From the NCBI GenBank assembly GCA_000697335.1, contig JNEM01000119.1, positions 1 to 11,267 of the forward strand: a stretch of DNA of 11,267 bases. Direction: 5' to 3'. The notes beneath the pieces are model-generated. The model had not been told where the DNA came from, did no database searches, and was given only the letters and a program-made list of their open reading frames with translations. The stretch comes from Conidiobolus incongruus B7586 (taxonomy: Eukaryota > Entomophthoromycota > Entomophthoromycetes > Entomophthorales > Conidiobolaceae). This document shows, piece by piece, positions 8,622-11,267 of this stretch. Numbering within the stretch: the stretch's first letter is position 1; every line of letters begins with the position of its first letter. A program made the translations under genes and the position numbers.

Positions 8622-10138
8622 ATGGGAGAAGCAGGATTTTTTAGAGTAAATATATTATAAAATATTGTTATTTAATTATATTAATCATTCTTAGGGTACT
8701 TCAACCGAACAAGATTCGAGATTCTCTGATAAACAAAAAAAGTTATTAAAGAGTATTAACTTCCCTCCTGAATTTAGTAAAAAAGTATTTAATCTTAGAG
8801 TTATATATATTGAATATTGCTGATAGATATGAATTAGGTAAATTTTAATAATGTCAATTTGACAGTAATAAAACCTTGGATTGCTAAGAGAATCACCGAA
8901 TTAATGGGTGTGGAGGATGAGGTGATGATTGAATACGCTTTCGGCTTGTTGGAAACTGATGTAACTCATTATTATTCATTACCTTAGTACCATTATTAAA
9001 TTATGATTAATAGGATGTGGATCCTAGAAAAATGCAAATTGATTTAACTGGATTCTTAGAGTCTAATGCCGGTATCTTTATGAAAGAACTTTGGAATCAT
9101 TTACTAAGCGCTCAAGAATCGATTGGTGGCATTCCCAAGCAGTTTTTGGAACAGAAGAAGCTTGAAATTGCCAATAAATTGGTATGTGTAAATCAATCGG
9201 TATTGATATATATTAACCAGCTGTACAATAGAAAAATGATAACAAGATTCTCAATGAAATTGAAAAGAGGGAAGAGATGGAACGCTCCTCTTCTACAAAT
9301 ACTACGAGAGATGATAAGGATGAGAGCCACTCTTCTCATCGTGCTCCTTCTGTTTCTGAATTAGTTCAATACGATAGCCCAATGGTCAAGAGCTCTCCAA
9401 GCAGGACGCCTAGCTCCCAAACTGATCAACACACCGATTCTAAGAGGAACGAATCCTCTAATCGCAGATCTTTCTACAGTAGAGAACATTCTAGAGAAAG
9501 AAGAAATGACCGCGAAAGGGATCGTGATGATAGTATCGATCGCAAGCGTCGCCATCGCGATCGCGATGATGATCGAAGCCGCGGTAGAGACTACGATAGA
9601 GATCGTAGTGACCGTAGGGATAAAGACAGGCCCTCTGACTATGATCGTCGAGATAGAGATCGCGATAGAGAACGTAATAGAGATAGAGACCATCGAGTAA
9701 GCTTGCAATTTTACTTTGATTTATATTTTATTGACATTGGATTAGGGTCACTGGCCAGAAGGTCGCTCCGACCGTGACAGAGAGCGTGATAGAGAAAGGG
9801 ATAGAGAACGCGACCGTGCCAGAGAGCGTGAAAGAGAGAGGGAAAGAGAGCGCGAAAGAGAAAGAGACAGAGATCACAAGAGAAAACGTTCCGAACATAG
9901 GGATCGCGACTCGGAACGTCGTTCTGAGCGTAGAGATTCTGAGCGCCGTGACTCTGATAGAAGAGATTCTGAACGTCGTGATTCCGAGCGTCGTGACTCT
10001 GATAGAAGGGAGCCCGAACGTCGCAACTCTGGTCGCACATATTGGAAATATCAGCCCGACCTCTATCCTCCCAAAGCTGAAGACTCACGTAGGTCGTCGG
10101 GTAACAGAAGTCGTAGTCCTGATTACCACCGTCGTTAG
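8622..10138 (+). CDS. SRRM1: PWI-domain RS/RD-rich splicing coactivator, six exons
   Basis: SRm160-type nuclear protein that binds nucleic acid through its PWI domain and helps bridge splicing factors and 3'-end processing. Exons: 8622-8645, 8695-8784, 8838-8960, 9014-9181, 9232-9696, 9746-10138. The five GT...AG introns are 49-53 nt and all fall between codons; the product is 420 residues. The start GFFRGTS (5-11), then EQDSRFSDKQKKLL, is the conserved N-terminus of this family. The PWI domain covers about 24-128, with IKPWI at 49-53 and LTGFL, ELW, LLSAQE and GIPKQFLE in exon 4. A Ser/Thr-rich linker (about 151-215) leads into an Arg/Asp/Glu-rich tail with few true RS dipeptides: RD/RE runs at 218-334, DSERR pentad repeats at 345-387 and RSRSP near the end. 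The tail is much less A+T-rich than its surroundings because of its CGN and GAN codons, which explains long non-coding open frames on both strands there. The A-rich context before ATGG suits a start. Confidence 0.94.
9908..10036 (+). repeat. Tandem 15-bp repeat coding DSERR/DSDRR pentads
   Basis: About eight imperfect copies of a 15-bp unit lie in the last exon of the SRRM1 gene, one shortened by a codon. They read DSERR or DSDRR, and the last copies decay to EPERR and NSGR. The nucleotide copies differ mainly at third positions. The Ser before the acidic residue could be a phosphorylation site, but this is inference. Confidence 0.85.
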
Positions 10139-11267
10139 GATCTTTTTACCAATCAAATGCAACAAGTTGGCACTTTCTTTCAATGTTAAATTAATTCACA
10201 TTTGCAATTTTCATGTAACTTAAATTGATAAAAATGATATTAAGGTTTGCTTATCCTTGATTTTATTTATTTACATTTGTTAATATGCTTTTGATAGTAT
10301 AGCCGTCATATACTTTACAAACTAACAATACAGTATAACCGAATCTAATTGAATTGAACATATATGAATATAGATTCATTTTAAAATTACCTCTCCGTGT
10401 TCTATCACCTCTCTGACATTCAAATATTTCTGAATTTTTTACTCAATAAAGTCATTTTGAGGTTTTATTACATTTATTAAATGCATACCATGATTCACGT
10501 ACTCTGTTCTTGAAAGTCTTCATTTTTTAAATTTAGTATAAAAATTTTAAAATGTCTATCTAAACTTCATAAGGTCTAATTTAATTCAAATCTTAATCAT
10601 TTTATTAACCCTTGATATTAATATTTCTAATGACTAAATTATATACGACGAAAATGGAATTAAAATTTAATCAGTAATTCATGATATATCGTTCAGTACA
10701 TGGAACTTTGGAATTGATATTGAATGATAAATTTTACAAAGATATTACACTTTCAATATATTTTTAACTATTACTATAAATTAAATTGTTTAAATATCCA
10801 AATTAGAATTTTATAAATTATTAAAATATAATTTGAATAATAATTTTTTTAAAAAATTTGTGATAATATCTCAATAGTTATATATTTTGAATTCATTTTA
10901 ATAAAAGTATTTTAATTAATTAAATGTAAGTGATAATAATATTAATCTCACTGATTACAAATAATTCTAATCAAAATATTCTGTTTTTAATAATTATTTG
11001 ATTTTTATTCAATAATGTAATATTATCTAAATAAAACATCAGTATATAATATATATGATAAATTAAAAATTGCCTATTTTATACAATAATAATCAATTAT
11101 CAAATAAACAAAGTTATATTGAATTGAATACTATTTTTGTAGTATATACAGAGATAAAAAATTATTTGTGATTATTAGTGTAGAAATTAAATAATAGCAC
11201 AATTTTAAAATTAAAATTAAACAAATAAATTAATAAATAATATATAAAAATTAATAAATAATATAAA
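10139..11267. other. 3' flank of SRRM1 and AT-rich intergenic DNA
   Basis: Begins with the SRRM1 3' UTR and then becomes AT-rich spacer to the window end. A possible AATAAA lies at 10445-10450, about 310 nt after the stop, although nearer non-canonical signals may be used. An ACCAATCA octamer at 10148-10155 lies just after the stop codon. I see no gene. The last 40 bases hold two near-identical copies of a short AT string (about 11228-11247 and 11249-11267). Confidence 0.5.

Noticed and set aside
8785-8870. An extra intron ending at GACAG (8874) before IKPWI in SRRM1
   Set aside because: The sequence VNFNNVNLTV directly before IKPWI matches the conserved family spacing, so this stretch is coding and the acceptor is at 8837.
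9361-10088. Long open frames on the minus strand opposite the SRRM1 tail
   Set aside because: They mirror the CGN/GAN codon repeats of the plus-strand Arg/Asp/Glu-rich exon. Their translations are low-complexity and match no family.
1-11267. Shared TTTGTGATTA string near both window ends as possible element termini
   Set aside because: A ten-base AT-rich match in direct orientation, without longer similarity, target duplications or internal element genes, is expected by chance here.
1-11267. CRISPR arrays, integrated viral or transposon genes
   Set aside because: No spaced identical repeats, and no polymerase, integrase, transposase or capsid-like frames were seen on either strand.

Overview
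The window is nuclear DNA of a very A+T-rich fungus. The intergenic DNA is mostly A/T runs, and three of the four genes are cut by short GT...AG introns, mostly 49-63 nt, with TACTAAC/TTAAC-like branch sequences. A fungal origin rests on a Cdc11-class septin and a Rax1-type RGS membrane protein. An early-diverging AT-rich lineage (Glomeromycotina or another zygomycete-grade fungus) is my best guess, but the sequence does not fix the species. I see no bacterial, viral or transposon genes.

Layout. 1-2635: gene-empty AT-rich DNA ending in the promoter side of the first gene. 2636-3697 (+): an intronless gene for an RGS-domain protein with three C-terminal membrane segments, Rax1-like. 3698-4192: spacer and 5' leader. 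4193-4750 (+): a two-exon gene for a small three-span DUF202/YidH-family membrane protein. 4751-5832: convergent AT-rich spacer. 5833-7349 (-): an eight-exon septin gene of the Cdc11 group, 360 residues when spliced. 7350-8621: divergent spacer with a TA/CA microsatellite. 8622-10138 (+): a six-exon gene for a PWI-domain, RS/RD-rich splicing coactivator (SRRM1/SRm160 type), 420 residues when spliced. 10139-11267: 3' flank and AT-rich DNA.

The exon structures of the septin, the DUF202 protein and SRRM1 were worked out by hand from splice sites, reading phase and family motifs. In all three the phases close exactly and the joined proteins match the families across each junction.

The four genes are separate eukaryotic transcription units, not an operon. 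Two of them (the Rax1-like protein and Cdc11) belong to cell polarity and septum biology. SRRM1 acts in pre-mRNA splicing and the DUF202 protein is an uncharacterised membrane protein. I did not find a convincing undescribed system. The points most worth a second look are the competing 3' splice sites in SRRM1 intron 4, an identical ACCAATCA element upstream of three of the four genes, the 9-nt first coding exon of the septin, and the intronless Rax1-like gene among intron-rich neighbours.
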